Notes: generated from the letters alone by a model not told the origin. A DNA stretch of 64,000 bases from a bacterium (GCA_030427705.1 JAUIBR010000012.1:87153-151152), one strand, 5' to 3'; positions 9,395-18,071 are shown, numbered from the stretch's first letter. Numbers and translations are program-made.

Positions 9395-10270
9395 CTATGC
9401 GGGCTTGAAGTCAGTCGCCCCGGTCCATTCGAGGCTGCGTTCCCAGAGGTCCTTCGCAAGCGCTTCATCTTGACCAAGTTTGGCTGTCGCGACTGGCTTG
9501 CACTTGTCGTAGTAGAGGCCGTTCTCGCGTCCCGCGGCTTCTGACACAGCGCAGTGCAGGGTCGTTTGCGCACCTTCCTCGTTTGTGATCATGAACAACA
9601 TCGCGATATTCCGGAACGGAAACGGCACGCGACGCCAGATGTCGGATGCGACAACGCCCGGGTGGAGCGCATAGGTGCTAGTGCCTGTGCCGCTCAGCCG
9701 CTTGGCGAGTTCCATGTTGAAAAACACGTTGGCCAGCTTTGAGACACAGTACTCAGGAAAGCCCGACTTTGAGGGCGTCCGCTGTTGAACAACTTCGAGG
9801 TCCCACTTTTTTACGCGGGTGTGGGCACGGCTCGCGACATTGACGATCCTGGAGTTCGGCGCTTTTAGCACGTTCTCGATCAATCCGAGGGTCAATAGAA
9901 ACGGCCCCAGATGATTCACGCCAAAATGAACCTCGAACCCCTCTTTCGTCACACCCTGCGCGCCTGCAAGCCCGGCGTTATTGATCAGGATATCAATGGG
10001 CTGACCGGACGATTGATAGGAATCGACGAACGCCCGGACCGAGTCGAAGTCGCCCAAATCAAGCGCCTGAAACTCGACGCGGTCATGGCCTGCTTCCTGG
10101 CGAATCTCGTCCACCACGGGCAGGGCTTTGGACTCGGAACGACAGGCCAAAACGACAGACGCCCCGGCTTTTGCAAGCTCAAGGGCGGTCACTTTGCCTA
10201 TCCCGGTATTCGAACCGGTGACGATGATGTGTTTGTCGGAGAGATCGGGGATCTCTACAGATTTGGGCAT
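9395..10270 (-). CDS. Short-chain dehydrogenase/reductase, retinol-dehydrogenase-like
   Basis: NAD(P)-dependent oxidoreductase of 291 aa with a Rossmann fold. The cofactor loop is TGSNTGIGKVTALELA (about 18-33), followed by ACRSE, the structural NNAGLAG motif, Ser in IVNVASRAHTR and the catalytic YCVSK Tyr/Lys pair (about 170). The layout resembles WW-domain oxidoreductase and retinol dehydrogenase relatives that act on lipid-like alcohols or ketones, but the true substrate is unknown. It starts 10 bp after the Asn-rich lipoprotein gene at 10281 and is probably cotranscribed with it. Confidence 0.92.
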   Translation of the reverse strand: MPKSVEIPDLSDKHIIVTGSNTGIGKVTALELAKAGASVVLACRSESKALPVVDEIRQEAGHDRVEFQALDLGDFDSVRAFVDSYQSSGQPIDILINNAGLAGAQGVTKEGFEVHFGVNHLGPFLLTLGLIENVLKAPNSRIVNVASRAHTRVKKWDLEVVQQRTPSKSGFPEYCVSKLANVFFNMELAKRLSGTGTSTYALHPGVVASDIWRRVPFPFRNIAMLFMITNEEGAQTTLHCAVSEAAGRENGLYYDKCKPVATAKLGQDEALAKDLWERSLEWTGATDFKPA

Positions 10271-10280
10271 TGCCGTGTCC

Positions 10281-10784
10281 TCATGGACTTGGGAAGCAAG
10301 CGTTCAGCTCATCAATGCAAAATTCGGCTGCGCACGTCTGGATTTCATCACCCGTGGGCAATTCCCCGCAGTTCTCTTGGATGCAAGCATACACCGCAAC
10401 GACCTTTTGTTGCTCATTTGGCGCGCCTTGCTCTAGACATCGCGTTGCACAGGTATCGTCCTCGCAAGGCTGCAAGCACTCCAACAATTCAGGGCAGGTC
10501 AACCCAGTCATCACGTTGGCGTTGTTGACGTTGTTGACGTTGTTGGGGTTAACGTTGTTTGGTCCAACATTGTTCACGTTATTGGACGTGTTGTTCTCAA
10601 CGACAACGTTGTTTGGATCAACGTTATTGGCGTTGTTGCTGTTGTTAGCGTTGTTATTGGCGTTATTGGCGTTATTGGCGTTGTTCGCGTTATTTGCGTT
10701 GTTCTCGCCATCCCCGCTCTTCTTGGGGACGTCACCACAACCGACAGCCAACACAACAAAAATCAAAACAATCAGGTACTTCAT
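10281..10784 (-). CDS. Small Asn-rich-linker lipoprotein with Cys-rich C-terminal domain
   Basis: The start at 10784 gives MKYLIVLIFVVLAVGCGD, a good lipobox; the 32 codons available upstream are read from the terminator region and are unlikely to be translated. After lipidation the 167-aa protein has a linker of repeated NNA/NNV triplets (about 28-85) and then a domain with eight cysteines (LTCPELLECLQPC, DDTCATRCLEQG, ACIQENCG, QTCAAEFC), suggesting a disulfide-stabilised fold. Asn-Asn-X linkers recur in other lipoproteins of this window. It lies 10 bp upstream of the SDR gene. No family was recognised; surface exposure is inferred. Confidence 0.8.
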   Translation of the reverse strand: MKYLIVLIFVVLAVGCGDVPKKSGDGENNANNANNANNANNANNNANNSNNANNVDPNNVVVENNTSNNVNNVGPNNVNPNNVNNVNNANVMTGLTCPELLECLQPCEDDTCATRCLEQGAPNEQQKVVAVYACIQENCGELPTGDEIQTCAAEFCIDELNACFPSP

Positions 10785-10832
10785 CGAGGTCACTCGCTTG
10801 TAATCAAGCACACCCTCTCTCGAATCCCACCA

Positions 10833-10880
10833 AAAATCAAAAAAGATGTTTGCCCCGCGCCCCAAGCGGCGACGGGGCAA
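10833..10880 (-). terminator. Rho-independent terminator of the AIM24 operon
   Basis: Read on the minus strand, TTGCCCCG pairs with CGGGGCAA (8 bp perfect stem, inner GC-rich loop), followed after five bases by a run of six T and then TTTTT. It begins 19 bp beyond the stop of the last AIM24 gene (10899), so it should end that transcript before the lipoprotein gene at 10784. Confidence 0.8.
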
Positions 10881-10898
10881 TTCCCAGTAAAGCGATGT

Positions 10899-11582
10899 CT
10901 AGTTGTTCGTCTTAACCGGTCGATACGGGTGGAGGAAGTTCGCCAGCGCAGACGAGCTACGCGTCGAAATCCAAACCGTGCCCTGACCGGTGAATCGGCA
11001 GACGCGACCTTCACCGCCAGCCAGAAGGCTCTTGATTCCGCCGATGGTCTCCATTTGGAAGTTGAGACCTTCGGTGAATCCGACGATGTGGAAGTTGTCG
11101 ACGATATAACCCTGAGGGCCAACTTCAACGGCATGGATGCCGCCGTAGCTTCCCATGAACAATGGGCCGGTGCCGCTTGCACGGAGCATGAACAGGCTTG
11201 TGCCGCTGGTCCAACCTTTGAGGCCTTGGAATTGCGAATCGAGCTCGATGTTCGGGCCAGACGCGATGTAGTTGCCAGACGACATCATCACCGCTTGGCT
11301 TCCGTCCATATCGAACGAAATGATGTCGCCCTCAGCTGATGGTGCGACCCAAATGGTCTCGCCAGCTTGGCTAGCCGTGAAGGTGTTTTGGAACAGGCTC
11401 TCGCCGCCCAATAGCTTACGTTTTGCCGCGCCCATCAAGCCGCCTCGCATCGAGGTCTGCATGTTGATTGCGCTGTCCTTGGCGACCATCGCTGCGGCTT
11501 CCACCACAAGCTGCTCACCAGGTTGGTCGAACGTGTACTTAACGATTGAGAAGTTTGGTCGTTGTCTTACTTCGTATGCCAT
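10899..11582 (-). CDS. AIM24 family protein, copy 3 of a tandem triplet
   Basis: A 227-aa member of the AIM24 / TIGR00266 family, a beta-rich fold (PF01987) of uncertain function; the eukaryotic namesake is a mitochondrial inner-membrane organiser. Diagnostic strings include QPGEQLVVEAAAMVAKDS, GLMGAAKRKLLGGESLFQNTFTA, APSEGDIISFDMDG-like strand pairs, FMGSYGGIHAVEV and FTGQGTVWISTRS near the C-terminus. It is the last gene of the cluster 12316-11593-10899, with 10 bp separating it from the middle copy. No signal peptide is visible. Confidence 0.92.
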   Translation of the reverse strand: MAYEVRQRPNFSIVKYTFDQPGEQLVVEAAAMVAKDSAINMQTSMRGGLMGAAKRKLLGGESLFQNTFTASQAGETIWVAPSAEGDIISFDMDGSQAVMMSSGNYIASGPNIELDSQFQGLKGWTSGTSLFMLRASGTGPLFMGSYGGIHAVEVGPQGYIVDNFHIVGFTEGLNFQMETIGGIKSLLAGGEGRVCRFTGQGTVWISTRSSSALANFLHPYRPVKTNN

Positions 11583-11592
11583 CTTGGTCCTC

Positions 11593-12306
11593 CTAGTTCG
11601 AACGCGGAGGCAACAAGCCGCCGACCGTCATGCCGTAGTCACTTGGGTTACGCGTCTGAATCCAGATACGTCCTTGTCCCGTGAACTTGCAGACCATTCC
11701 CTCGCCCGAAAGGAACGAAGCGATGAAACCGCCCGCAGCCTTCTGAACGTTGAACGTCAGCGTGTTGTCCCATGCGACAAGGTGCCCATTATCGATGATG
11801 AGGTTTCCGTCGCACTGCATCTCTTGGATGCCACCGAAGGCGCCCAAAAGAACCGAAGAGCCAGGGCCACCTGGCATGCAGTTGAGAACGAAGAGGCCTT
11901 CACCACCAAAGAACGTCTTTGCACCGCCCATTTCGGCGTTCACACCGGTTCCAACCGTATTGGCGATATAGGCGGTGGATTGCACTTTGATGCCAGCTTG
12001 TGGCAGCTCAATCCAGCACATGTCGCCAGGTAGCGTGTGGGACAGCAACAGTTCACCCGGACCGCCTTGGGCCGTGAAGGTGTTTTGGAAGAACGACTCG
12101 CCTGTCAGCATTTTGCTGGCAGCACTGGCGATTTTGCCAAGCAGACCACCACCCTTTGATTGGGAGTTGTTGGCCATGCCGGTCGTCATCTGAATATTTG
12201 TGGACATGCCGATCATCGCGCCGGGCTCTACTTCAAGCTGTTCTCCAGGCTGAAGGTGAATTTGAGCCATCGTGCTGACGGGCTGATAAAGCAGATTTGT
12301 TTGCAT
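11593..12306 (-). CDS. AIM24 family protein, copy 2 of a tandem triplet
   Basis: A 237-aa paralogue of its neighbours. It has the same landmarks in order: LQPGEQLEVEPGAMIGMSTN, KMLTGESFFQNTFTAQ, GDMCWIELPQAGIKVQS, KTFFGGEGLFVLNC, LLGAFGGIQEMQCDG and FTGQGRIWIQTRNP. The acidic PGE.L.VEPGAM segment and the GxGRIWIQTR ending are shared by all three copies. Short gaps (9 and 10 bp) to both neighbours indicate one transcript. Diverged N-termini suggest that the copies are not interchangeable and may form a hetero-oligomer, which is inference. Confidence 0.92.
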   Translation of the reverse strand: MQTNLLYQPVSTMAQIHLQPGEQLEVEPGAMIGMSTNIQMTTGMANNSQSKGGGLLGKIASAASKMLTGESFFQNTFTAQGGPGELLLSHTLPGDMCWIELPQAGIKVQSTAYIANTVGTGVNAEMGGAKTFFGGEGLFVLNCMPGGPGSSVLLGAFGGIQEMQCDGNLIIDNGHLVAWDNTLTFNVQKAAGGFIASFLSGEGMVCKFTGQGRIWIQTRNPSDYGMTVGGLLPPRSN

Positions 12307-12315
12307 GATGTCTCC

Positions 12316-13011
12316 TTAGAGCGGCAGAAGTGGGCTAATCCAATCAACGATCGCCGAGACGTTACGGGATTGAATGTAAACTCGACCTTGACCGGTGAAT
12401 TCACAAACCATGCCCTCGCCCGAAGCGAACATACCGACAAGGCCGCCACCAGCGGACTTGAGGTTGAACTTCAGGTCGCCCTCATAACCAACAAGGTGGC
12501 CGTTATCGACGATATAGCTGCCGTTGACGTCGATAACATCGACGCCGCCGAAGCTGTTGAACCACAGGTCGCCAGTGCCCGAAACCTTCAGAAAGAACGC
12601 GCCCTCTTTCGCGAGGATGCCTTTGATGCCACCGTACTGAACGCCGACATTGATATTGCCCATCGAGCCGCAGTACGCGCCTGCCGACAATGTGATGGGA
12701 TTTCCTTCCAATTTACGGTGGATAATCGAACCACTCATAACCGGCGAGAACCAGACGCTGCCTGGTTGAGTCGTGGTGTAGTGGCTGACAAAGAAGCTCT
12801 CTCCGCCGAGGAACTTTCGTACAACAGCGGCAAAGATAGCCTTGAACTTATCTCCGACACCCGCACTTGGATCAATCGTGAGCTTCGCCTCAAGGTTGAT
12901 GTGATTGCTCATGGCAATCATCGCACCTGGCTCGGTCACAAGCGTCTCTCCTGGCTGCATATCAACCCGGAGCATAGAAAATGCAGGATCGTGGGTGATC
13001 TCGTGATTCAC
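12316..13011 (-). CDS. AIM24 family protein, copy 1 of a tandem triplet
   Basis: A 231-aa first gene of the AIM24 operon. Family landmarks: MQPGETLVTEPGAMIAMSNH, KFLGGESFFVSHYTTTQPGS, IKGILAKEGAFFLKVSG, WFNSFGGVDVIDVNGSYIVDNGHL and FTGQGRVYIQSRNVS. A GGAGG-type ribosome site lies just upstream of the ATG (complement of 13014-13020). The roughly 285 bp upstream are shared with the divergent acyl-CoA dehydrogenase at 13300. Similar clusters occur in several bacterial phyla, but no biochemical role is established. Confidence 0.92.
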   Translation of the reverse strand: MNHEITHDPAFSMLRVDMQPGETLVTEPGAMIAMSNHINLEAKLTIDPSAGVGDKFKAIFAAVVRKFLGGESFFVSHYTTTQPGSVWFSPVMSGSIIHRKLEGNPITLSAGAYCGSMGNINVGVQYGGIKGILAKEGAFFLKVSGTGDLWFNSFGGVDVIDVNGSYIVDNGHLVGYEGDLKFNLKSAGGGLVGMFASGEGMVCEFTGQGRVYIQSRNVSAIVDWISPLLPL

Positions 13012-13248
13012 ACGCCCTCCTTCGAAAAATCAAAATTTCATTGAGCGTCAACAACCTAGGTGATGGCACTGGGGTTGTGAAGCTGAAAGATCCTGAAAAT
13101 GACGCAGTGCGGCGAAAACTCCCCGATAAATCAAAAGCCTGCGCGGCTTGGGCTTCGGAGACTCACCCGGGATGGGCCCCTAAAAATGGCAATATTTGAT
13201 GAAATCTGGAACTGCTTTTCTGCATCATATACCTTGACGAAATTGAAA

Positions 13249-13266
13249 TGAATGAGCATTCATTCA
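13249..13266. promoter_or_regulatory. FadR-type (TetR family) operator palindrome
   Basis: The 18-mer TGAATGAGCATTCATTCA has perfect 7-bp arms (TGAATGA / TCATTCA) around a 4-bp centre. This has the arm sequence and spacing of the Bacillus subtilis FadR operator, known as TGAATGA-N4-TCATTCA, which that TetR-family repressor releases when bound by long-chain acyl-CoA. It sits 33 bp before the start of an acyl-CoA dehydrogenase gene. A TTGACG hexamer at 13234-13239 would place a -10 element inside the palindrome, so a bound repressor would block RNA polymerase. The regulator itself is not in the window. Confidence 0.75.
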
Positions 13267-13299
13267 AGGCAAACTTTACCACGTCTCAAGAGAGTAAAA

Positions 13300-15060
13300 A
13301 TGGACGTCTATAAACCACCCATCCGCGACATGTTGTTCAATATGAAGGCGTTTGGTTACACCGAGCGCGTCGCATCGTTGGAAGCTTTCCAAGATTATGA
13401 CATCGAGACCGCGTTGATGATGATGCAGAGCACTGCAGACATCCTCACCAAGGAGCTCTTGCCCCTCAACAAGAAGGGCGATGAGATTGGCGTGTCTTGG
13501 GACCCAGAAACCGGCGACGTCAAAACGCCCGATGGATTCCGTGAAGCCTACCAAACCCTGTTCAACAACGGGATGATTGGCATCACCGGTCCGGTCGAGT
13601 ACGGCGGTGGTGGTTGCCCAGAGAGCCTTGGCGTTGCGCTTGGCGAAATGGGAACAGCGGTCAACAAGAGCTTCGCGATGTGCCCCGGCCTGACCCGCGG
13701 CCTCGTCGACGCGATTGCACACCACGCGACGCAGGAACAGAAAGATTTCTACCTGCCGAAGCTGGTCTCCGGTGAGTGGTCCGGAACGATGTGCCTGACC
13801 GAGCCGCAGTGCGGAACGGACCTGGGTCTCATTACGACGAAAGCGGTTCCAGACGGCGACGGCTACCTGATTAGCGGCACCAAGATTTGGATTACGTTCG
13901 GCGAACACGACATGGCCGACAATATCATCCACTTCGTGTTGGCTCGATTGCCTGATGCCCCGGAAGGCATCAAGGGAATCTCGGTGTTCGTCGTTCCGAA
14001 GTTCATCGATGGTGAGCGAAACCAGGTGCGCTGCACGGGTCTTGAGCACAAGATGGGCATCCACGCATCGCCCACCTGCGTCATGGAGTTCGAAAACGCC
14101 AAAGGCTGGCTCGTTGGTGAAGAGAACAAGGGCATGCGCTCCATGTTCACCATGATGAATGCTGCTCGATTGCACGTTGGTATCGAGGGCATCTCGCTCT
14201 CGGATATCTCGTATCAGACGGCTGTTGCCTTCGCGAAAGACCGTCGCCAAAGCCGCTCGTTGGACGCTTCCAAGAGTGACCCAGACGCGAAGGCTGACAA
14301 CATCCTGGTTCACCCAGATGTCCGTCGCATGCTTTTGAATGTGAAAGCTTCAAACGAAGCGATGCGTTCGCTTGCAATGTGGGTCGCGGTTGAGCATGAC
14401 GTCAGCCTCAACCACCCTGACGAGCAGACTCGCCAGGAAGCCGACGACCTCGTCGCGCTGCTAACGCCGGTCATCAAGTCGTACTTTACCGAGCGCGGCT
14501 TCATGAACATCTCGGAGTCCATGCAGGTTCTGGGTGGCGCTGGCTACACGACCGACTGGGATATCGAGCAGTACATGCGCGATGAGCGTATCGCGATGCT
14601 CTACGAGGGAACGAACCACATTCAGGCTCTCGACCTTGTCGGCCGCAAGTTGCCTCGCAAAGGCGGACGCCTGATGCAGCTCTTCGCTTCACGCGTGACG
14701 GACATGATCCGTGACAACAAAGAAGTTGAAGCGATGGCTGAGTACATCACGCCGCTCAAAGAGCTTTCGAAGCTCACGACCGGCATCACGATGGAACTGG
14801 CTACGAAAGGCATGGAAGACCCTGAGATTGCAGGTGCAGTTGCATCCAACTACCTCAACCTCTTCGCGCTGCTCGCCCTTCAATACGCAAACTGCGTTGT
14901 CGCTCGCTACGCCATCGACAACCCCGGTTCAGAGTCGGATACGAAGCTGAAGACGATTCGTTACTTCACGACCTGCATTCTGCCCGAAGCTCAGGCCTAC
15001 GCGGCGAAGATTGCGACCGGCAAAGCGAACCTCTTCGACTTCGACGTCGACGAATTCTAG
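13300..15060 (+). CDS. Acyl-CoA dehydrogenase, FadE5-like with C-terminal extension
   Basis: FAD enzyme that oxidises acyl-CoA to trans-2-enoyl-CoA in beta-oxidation. The start at 13300 (MDVYKPPIRDMLFNMKAFGY) follows an AAGAGAG ribosome site; an ATG at 13252 lies inside the operator palindrome and is rejected. The 586-aa protein has the N-terminal, middle (MCLTEPQCGTDLGLITTKA, about 175-195) and C-terminal acyl-CoA dehydrogenase domains, then the extra helical domain of the 600-aa subfamily. The probable catalytic Glu is in MLYEGTNHIQALDLVGRK (about 435). It appears to be monocistronic and under the FadR-like site. A paralogue lies at 27104. Confidence 0.95.
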   Translation: MDVYKPPIRDMLFNMKAFGYTERVASLEAFQDYDIETALMMMQSTADILTKELLPLNKKGDEIGVSWDPETGDVKTPDGFREAYQTLFNNGMIGITGPVEYGGGGCPESLGVALGEMGTAVNKSFAMCPGLTRGLVDAIAHHATQEQKDFYLPKLVSGEWSGTMCLTEPQCGTDLGLITTKAVPDGDGYLISGTKIWITFGEHDMADNIIHFVLARLPDAPEGIKGISVFVVPKFIDGERNQVRCTGLEHKMGIHASPTCVMEFENAKGWLVGEENKGMRSMFTMMNAARLHVGIEGISLSDISYQTAVAFAKDRRQSRSLDASKSDPDAKADNILVHPDVRRMLLNVKASNEAMRSLAMWVAVEHDVSLNHPDEQTRQEADDLVALLTPVIKSYFTERGFMNISESMQVLGGAGYTTDWDIEQYMRDERIAMLYEGTNHIQALDLVGRKLPRKGGRLMQLFASRVTDMIRDNKEVEAMAEYITPLKELSKLTTGITMELATKGMEDPEIAGAVASNYLNLFALLALQYANCVVARYAIDNPGSESDTKLKTIRYFTTCILPEAQAYAAKIATGKANLFDFDVDEF

Positions 15061-15083
15061 AAAACGCAGAATCTCGATTTCAC

Positions 15084-15120
15084 TACCGCCCGGTCCCCAC
15101 TTTAGGGTATTCGGGCGGTA
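15084..15120 (+). promoter_or_regulatory. Long hairpin abutting the porin start codon
   Basis: TACCGCCCG (15084-15092) pairs perfectly with CGGGCGGTA (15112-15120); within the 19-base loop CCC and GGG can also pair. The 3' arm ends on the A of the porin ATG. There is no T-run, so it is not a classical terminator for the preceding dehydrogenase, although it could stop read-through with Rho. Its position would bury the translation start of the porin mRNA. Confidence 0.6.
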
Positions 15121-16550
15121 TGCGTTTCTTGTGGATAATAGTGCTTGTCCTTGCTTTCCCGGCGGTCGCGTTGGCGGACGAAGAGAATGGGCTCGACGAA
15201 GCAATCGAGGCTGCGCAGGACGGCGTAGATGACGCGTTGCTGCCAGATGACGACGACGAGAATGACGTCGACGGCGACGCGGCACCTGCCCCGATGAAAC
15301 CACTAGCGGGGTTTCGGCACGACTCCGAGAAGATCGCCGCGGCAGAGCGCGTATCCACCAAGGCCGCCAACCAACGCATCGATGTCGCCCAAGACATCGC
15401 AGAGAAGATTTCCGGGGACGAAAACACGCGCGAGCGCGAAGAAGAAGAGGTCAAACTCGAAACGGTCGCGCGACGTACCGAAGACTCAACCGGTGGCGCT
15501 GAGACCGAAGTGGGCGTCATCCAAGACTTCGCCGACCTCGACGTCTATGGCCGCTTTGCGCTGCATATCCGCAACGACAAGGATGAGTTAACCATCCGCA
15601 ACAATTCGTCGCGCTTTGGTCTGGAGCCGCTTGTTCACATTGGCAAGTTCGTGGTCAAAGGCCGCGGTGAATGGCGTATCAATTTTGGAGTTGGCGATGA
15701 GGAGTTCAATCTAGACACCGGGGATATCGACTCGTCCGCATCGCCGCTATCCACGCGGCTTGGATACGTAGGATTCAGTGCTGGCGAATACGGTGAAGTC
15801 TACTTCGGCAAGCAGTGGAGCGTGTTCTACGACATCTCTGCATGGACTGACCAATTCACGGTCTTCGGTGGCGGCGCGGCAGGCGCATTCAACGCTGGCA
15901 CAGATGGTGGCGCGCTGGGAACAGGTCGTGTCGACTCCGCAGTGACCTACCGATTCAATCACAAGGGGGTCGAATTTGGGATGCAGGGTCAGTTCACAAA
16001 CGGCAGACAGCGCTTCCTGGACGGATTTGCGGTCGCACTGGCTTACAAGCTCGACTTCGGTCTGGCGGCCGGCGTCGCATACAATCATGCCTTCCTCAAC
16101 ACCGTCTCAACCTCGCTCATCGAAGGTCACGACGACAAAGATGCGCAGATCTTGAATGCCGCAATCAAGTACAAGCGGCGCCAATTCTACATTGCAGCCC
16201 TGTTTGCTGTCGCCAACAACACAGAGATCGTCAAGGTCGGCGACCAGCGCGTCACCTACCGGACCAAAGGTGCTGAGCTCTTCGCAGAATACGCGTTCAA
16301 GTTCGGGCTATCCGCTTACGGCGGCATGAATTTCAGCGAATGGACGGCCGATTCGGACCTTCTCTCGGACGATGCTGGCGTATTGGATTTCATGGTCGGC
16401 GCAAAATACAACATCGGCGAGTTCGTCTTCCTCTACAGCGAAGGGCGAATCTCTGCTAGCCGGGATGCTGTGGGCGTCATCCAGCCGTCGGTTGCGACCT
16501 TGGGTCTGCGTCTGGATTACTCGCTGATTAAGTTCCGCGCGACCCGATAG
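15120..16550 (+). CDS. Outer-membrane porin-like beta-barrel protein
   Basis: A 476-aa protein with a signal peptide (MRFLWIIVLVLAFPAVALA) for export. Residues 20-130 are strongly acidic (DDALLPDDDDENDVDGD) and partly coiled-coil-like. From about 135 the sequence alternates amphipathic strands typical of trimeric general porins: VYGRFALHIRNDKDE, RLGYVGFSAGEYGEVYFGKQWSVFYD (a porin_4-type signature), VTYRFNHKGVEFGMQGQF, then repeated barrel strands to the terminal LGLRLDYSLIKFRATR. Ordinary porins end in a C-terminal aromatic residue, which this one lacks. Passive uptake of small solutes is the likely role. The acidic N-terminal extension is unusual and might contact the cell wall. Confidence 0.82.
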   Translation: MRFLWIIVLVLAFPAVALADEENGLDEAIEAAQDGVDDALLPDDDDENDVDGDAAPAPMKPLAGFRHDSEKIAAAERVSTKAANQRIDVAQDIAEKISGDENTREREEEEVKLETVARRTEDSTGGAETEVGVIQDFADLDVYGRFALHIRNDKDELTIRNNSSRFGLEPLVHIGKFVVKGRGEWRINFGVGDEEFNLDTGDIDSSASPLSTRLGYVGFSAGEYGEVYFGKQWSVFYDISAWTDQFTVFGGGAAGAFNAGTDGGALGTGRVDSAVTYRFNHKGVEFGMQGQFTNGRQRFLDGFAVALAYKLDFGLAAGVAYNHAFLNTVSTSLIEGHDDKDAQILNAAIKYKRRQFYIAALFAVANNTEIVKVGDQRVTYRTKGAELFAEYAFKFGLSAYGGMNFSEWTADSDLLSDDAGVLDFMVGAKYNIGEFVFLYSEGRISASRDAVGVIQPSVATLGLRLDYSLIKFRATR

Positions 16551-17252
16551 TCACCAATCGATGCGCTCACCGTCGCGGAAGAAGCCGCCAGACGGTCCGT
16601 CTGCATCCAAAGTCGCAGCCCAGACAATGCCCGAGATGCCTTCTTCAATGTCACGAGAGGCATTTTCGCCGCCCATGTCAGTCTTCACCCAGCCCGGGCA
16701 GATGGAATTCACCTTCACGTCACCACGCGCTTCAACTTGCCAAATCTTGGTGAGCGCGTTCATCGCGACCTTGGATAGCCTGTAGGCGGTGTGGCCGCCG
16801 CCCATATCACTGAGCTGCCCCATGCCTGATGAGACATTTACGATACGGCCGTAGCCGTTCTCGTTCATCACAGGCATCGCCCGCTGAATGGTGCGATGGA
16901 CGCTCAAGGTGTTTGTGTTAAAGGCTTGCGCAATGACGTCTGCCGGAATCTTGTTTGGGTCCAGGTAACCGTCTCCATTTCGTTCGAAAATGGCGCCAGC
17001 GTTGTTCACCAGCACGTCTAACGAGCCGTGCGTGTCGAAGTACCAGTCGAAGAAGGCATTGACGCTCTGGTCACCGGAGACGTCCATTTCACGTCCTTCC
17101 ACGGACCCAAATGTGGACAATTCATTGGCGGCAGCATCTGCTTTCGCCTGTGACCGCGCGGTAATCACCACGTGGTAGCCCTTTTCTGCCAACGCTTTTG
17201 CGGTATGAAATCCGAGCCCTCGATTTGCACCGGTTATGACGGCGTTTTTCAC
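16551..17252 (-). CDS. Short-chain dehydrogenase/reductase, carbonyl-reductase-like
   Basis: NAD(P)-dependent oxidoreductase of 233 aa. Cofactor loop TGANRGLGFHTAKALAEKG, ARSQAKAD after strand 2, LVNNAGAI, catalytic Ser in IVNVSSGMGQ, and YRLSKVAMNAL (Tyr/Lys) are all present, followed by SICPGWVKTDMGG. The sequence resembles plant and animal carbonyl reductases that act on a range of aldehydes and ketones. It ends one base after the porin gene on the opposite strand, and its start overlaps the stop of the upstream membrane-protein gene (ATGA), so the two are translationally coupled. Confidence 0.93.
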   Translation of the reverse strand: MKNAVITGANRGLGFHTAKALAEKGYHVVITARSQAKADAAANELSTFGSVEGREMDVSGDQSVNAFFDWYFDTHGSLDVLVNNAGAIFERNGDGYLDPNKIPADVIAQAFNTNTLSVHRTIQRAMPVMNENGYGRIVNVSSGMGQLSDMGGGHTAYRLSKVAMNALTKIWQVEARGDVKVNSICPGWVKTDMGGENASRDIEEGISGIVWAATLDADGPSGGFFRDGERIDW

Positions 17253-17995
17253 TGTCCATCCTTGGGTTTGTCATCGCCGCCGACGTACATCAAAGAGAAC
17301 GTCCCTGACAGCGCATGGTGACTTTCAACATCTAACAACAACCGCACGAACGGCTGTTCGAAGTGAACGCGCGTGTAGAGCGCGAAATGCCTGGAGATCT
17401 GAAATCCAACCCCGCCGTATCCACCAATGCCCATGTCTGCGATGAAGTCTTCGTCTGATGGTCGCATCATCAAGCCAACCGAGAATCCAACATCCACGAA
17501 CAAGGACGGAGTCTCTGGTGAGGTGTACAGGGTGAGTCCTCCGCCCCCATAATAGTTTGCGCCTGCGAATGGGATTAGGAGCAACCCTGGGAACAACAGG
17601 AAGTACTTCAGCAATCTGTAGTCTTGCGGTTCCTCATCTGGGTCTTCGGGGACCTCCGGCTCTTTTGCGTACCATCCATAGGCATCTCCCATCGCTTCGA
17701 AGTCATGAAACATGATGGAGGCCGTTGAATGCACCCCAAAATGCTCCGTCATCGGGTAGACATTGCGATACGTGAAGGTGATGCCCGGTTGCGGTTGGTC
17801 GGCTTCTTTGTCGCGGCGTTCCCAGAACAACGCCGAGCCCCCTAAGCCATAGAACGGGCGAGGAGGAAGCCACTGCTCGGACACCGACTTTTCGCGATTC
17901 TCACCTCCACCACCACCAACCGGCTCAATCGCCAGCGCTGGGGACGCACACATCATGAAAAGCGCGATACACACCCATCGGGTACCCGTCTGCAT
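17249..17995 (-). CDS. Secreted outer-membrane beta-barrel candidate, unknown function
   Basis: A 248-aa protein with a signal peptide (MQTGTRWVCIALFMMCASPALA). A Gly-run (PVGGGGGENREK) follows the cleavage site. The body has alternating strands rich in Tyr, Phe and Gly (FYGLGGSALFWERRD, GANYYGGGGLTLYTS, VDVGFSVGLMMR, GIGGYGGVGFQISRHFALYTRVHFEQPF, SGTFSLMYVGGDD), as in small outer-membrane barrels, and a Pro/Glu-rich loop (PEVPEDPDEEPQD). Its stop overlaps the start of the SDR gene. No named family was recognised. Confidence 0.7.
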   Translation of the reverse strand: MQTGTRWVCIALFMMCASPALAIEPVGGGGGENREKSVSEQWLPPRPFYGLGGSALFWERRDKEADQPQPGITFTYRNVYPMTEHFGVHSTASIMFHDFEAMGDAYGWYAKEPEVPEDPDEEPQDYRLLKYFLLFPGLLLIPFAGANYYGGGGLTLYTSPETPSLFVDVGFSVGLMMRPSDEDFIADMGIGGYGGVGFQISRHFALYTRVHFEQPFVRLLLDVESHHALSGTFSLMYVGGDDKPKDGQ

Positions 17996-18071
17996 TCGAC
18001 CTCCAAAATAGCCAGCGCAAGCTCATGATACGCCAAGACTAATCGCGAATCATGCACAGAATTTGTCGGCT

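Noticed and set aside
13252..13299. Longer N-terminus for the acyl-CoA dehydrogenase
   Set aside because: The ATG lies within the operator palindrome and the added residues do not match the family; 13300 has a proper ribosome site.
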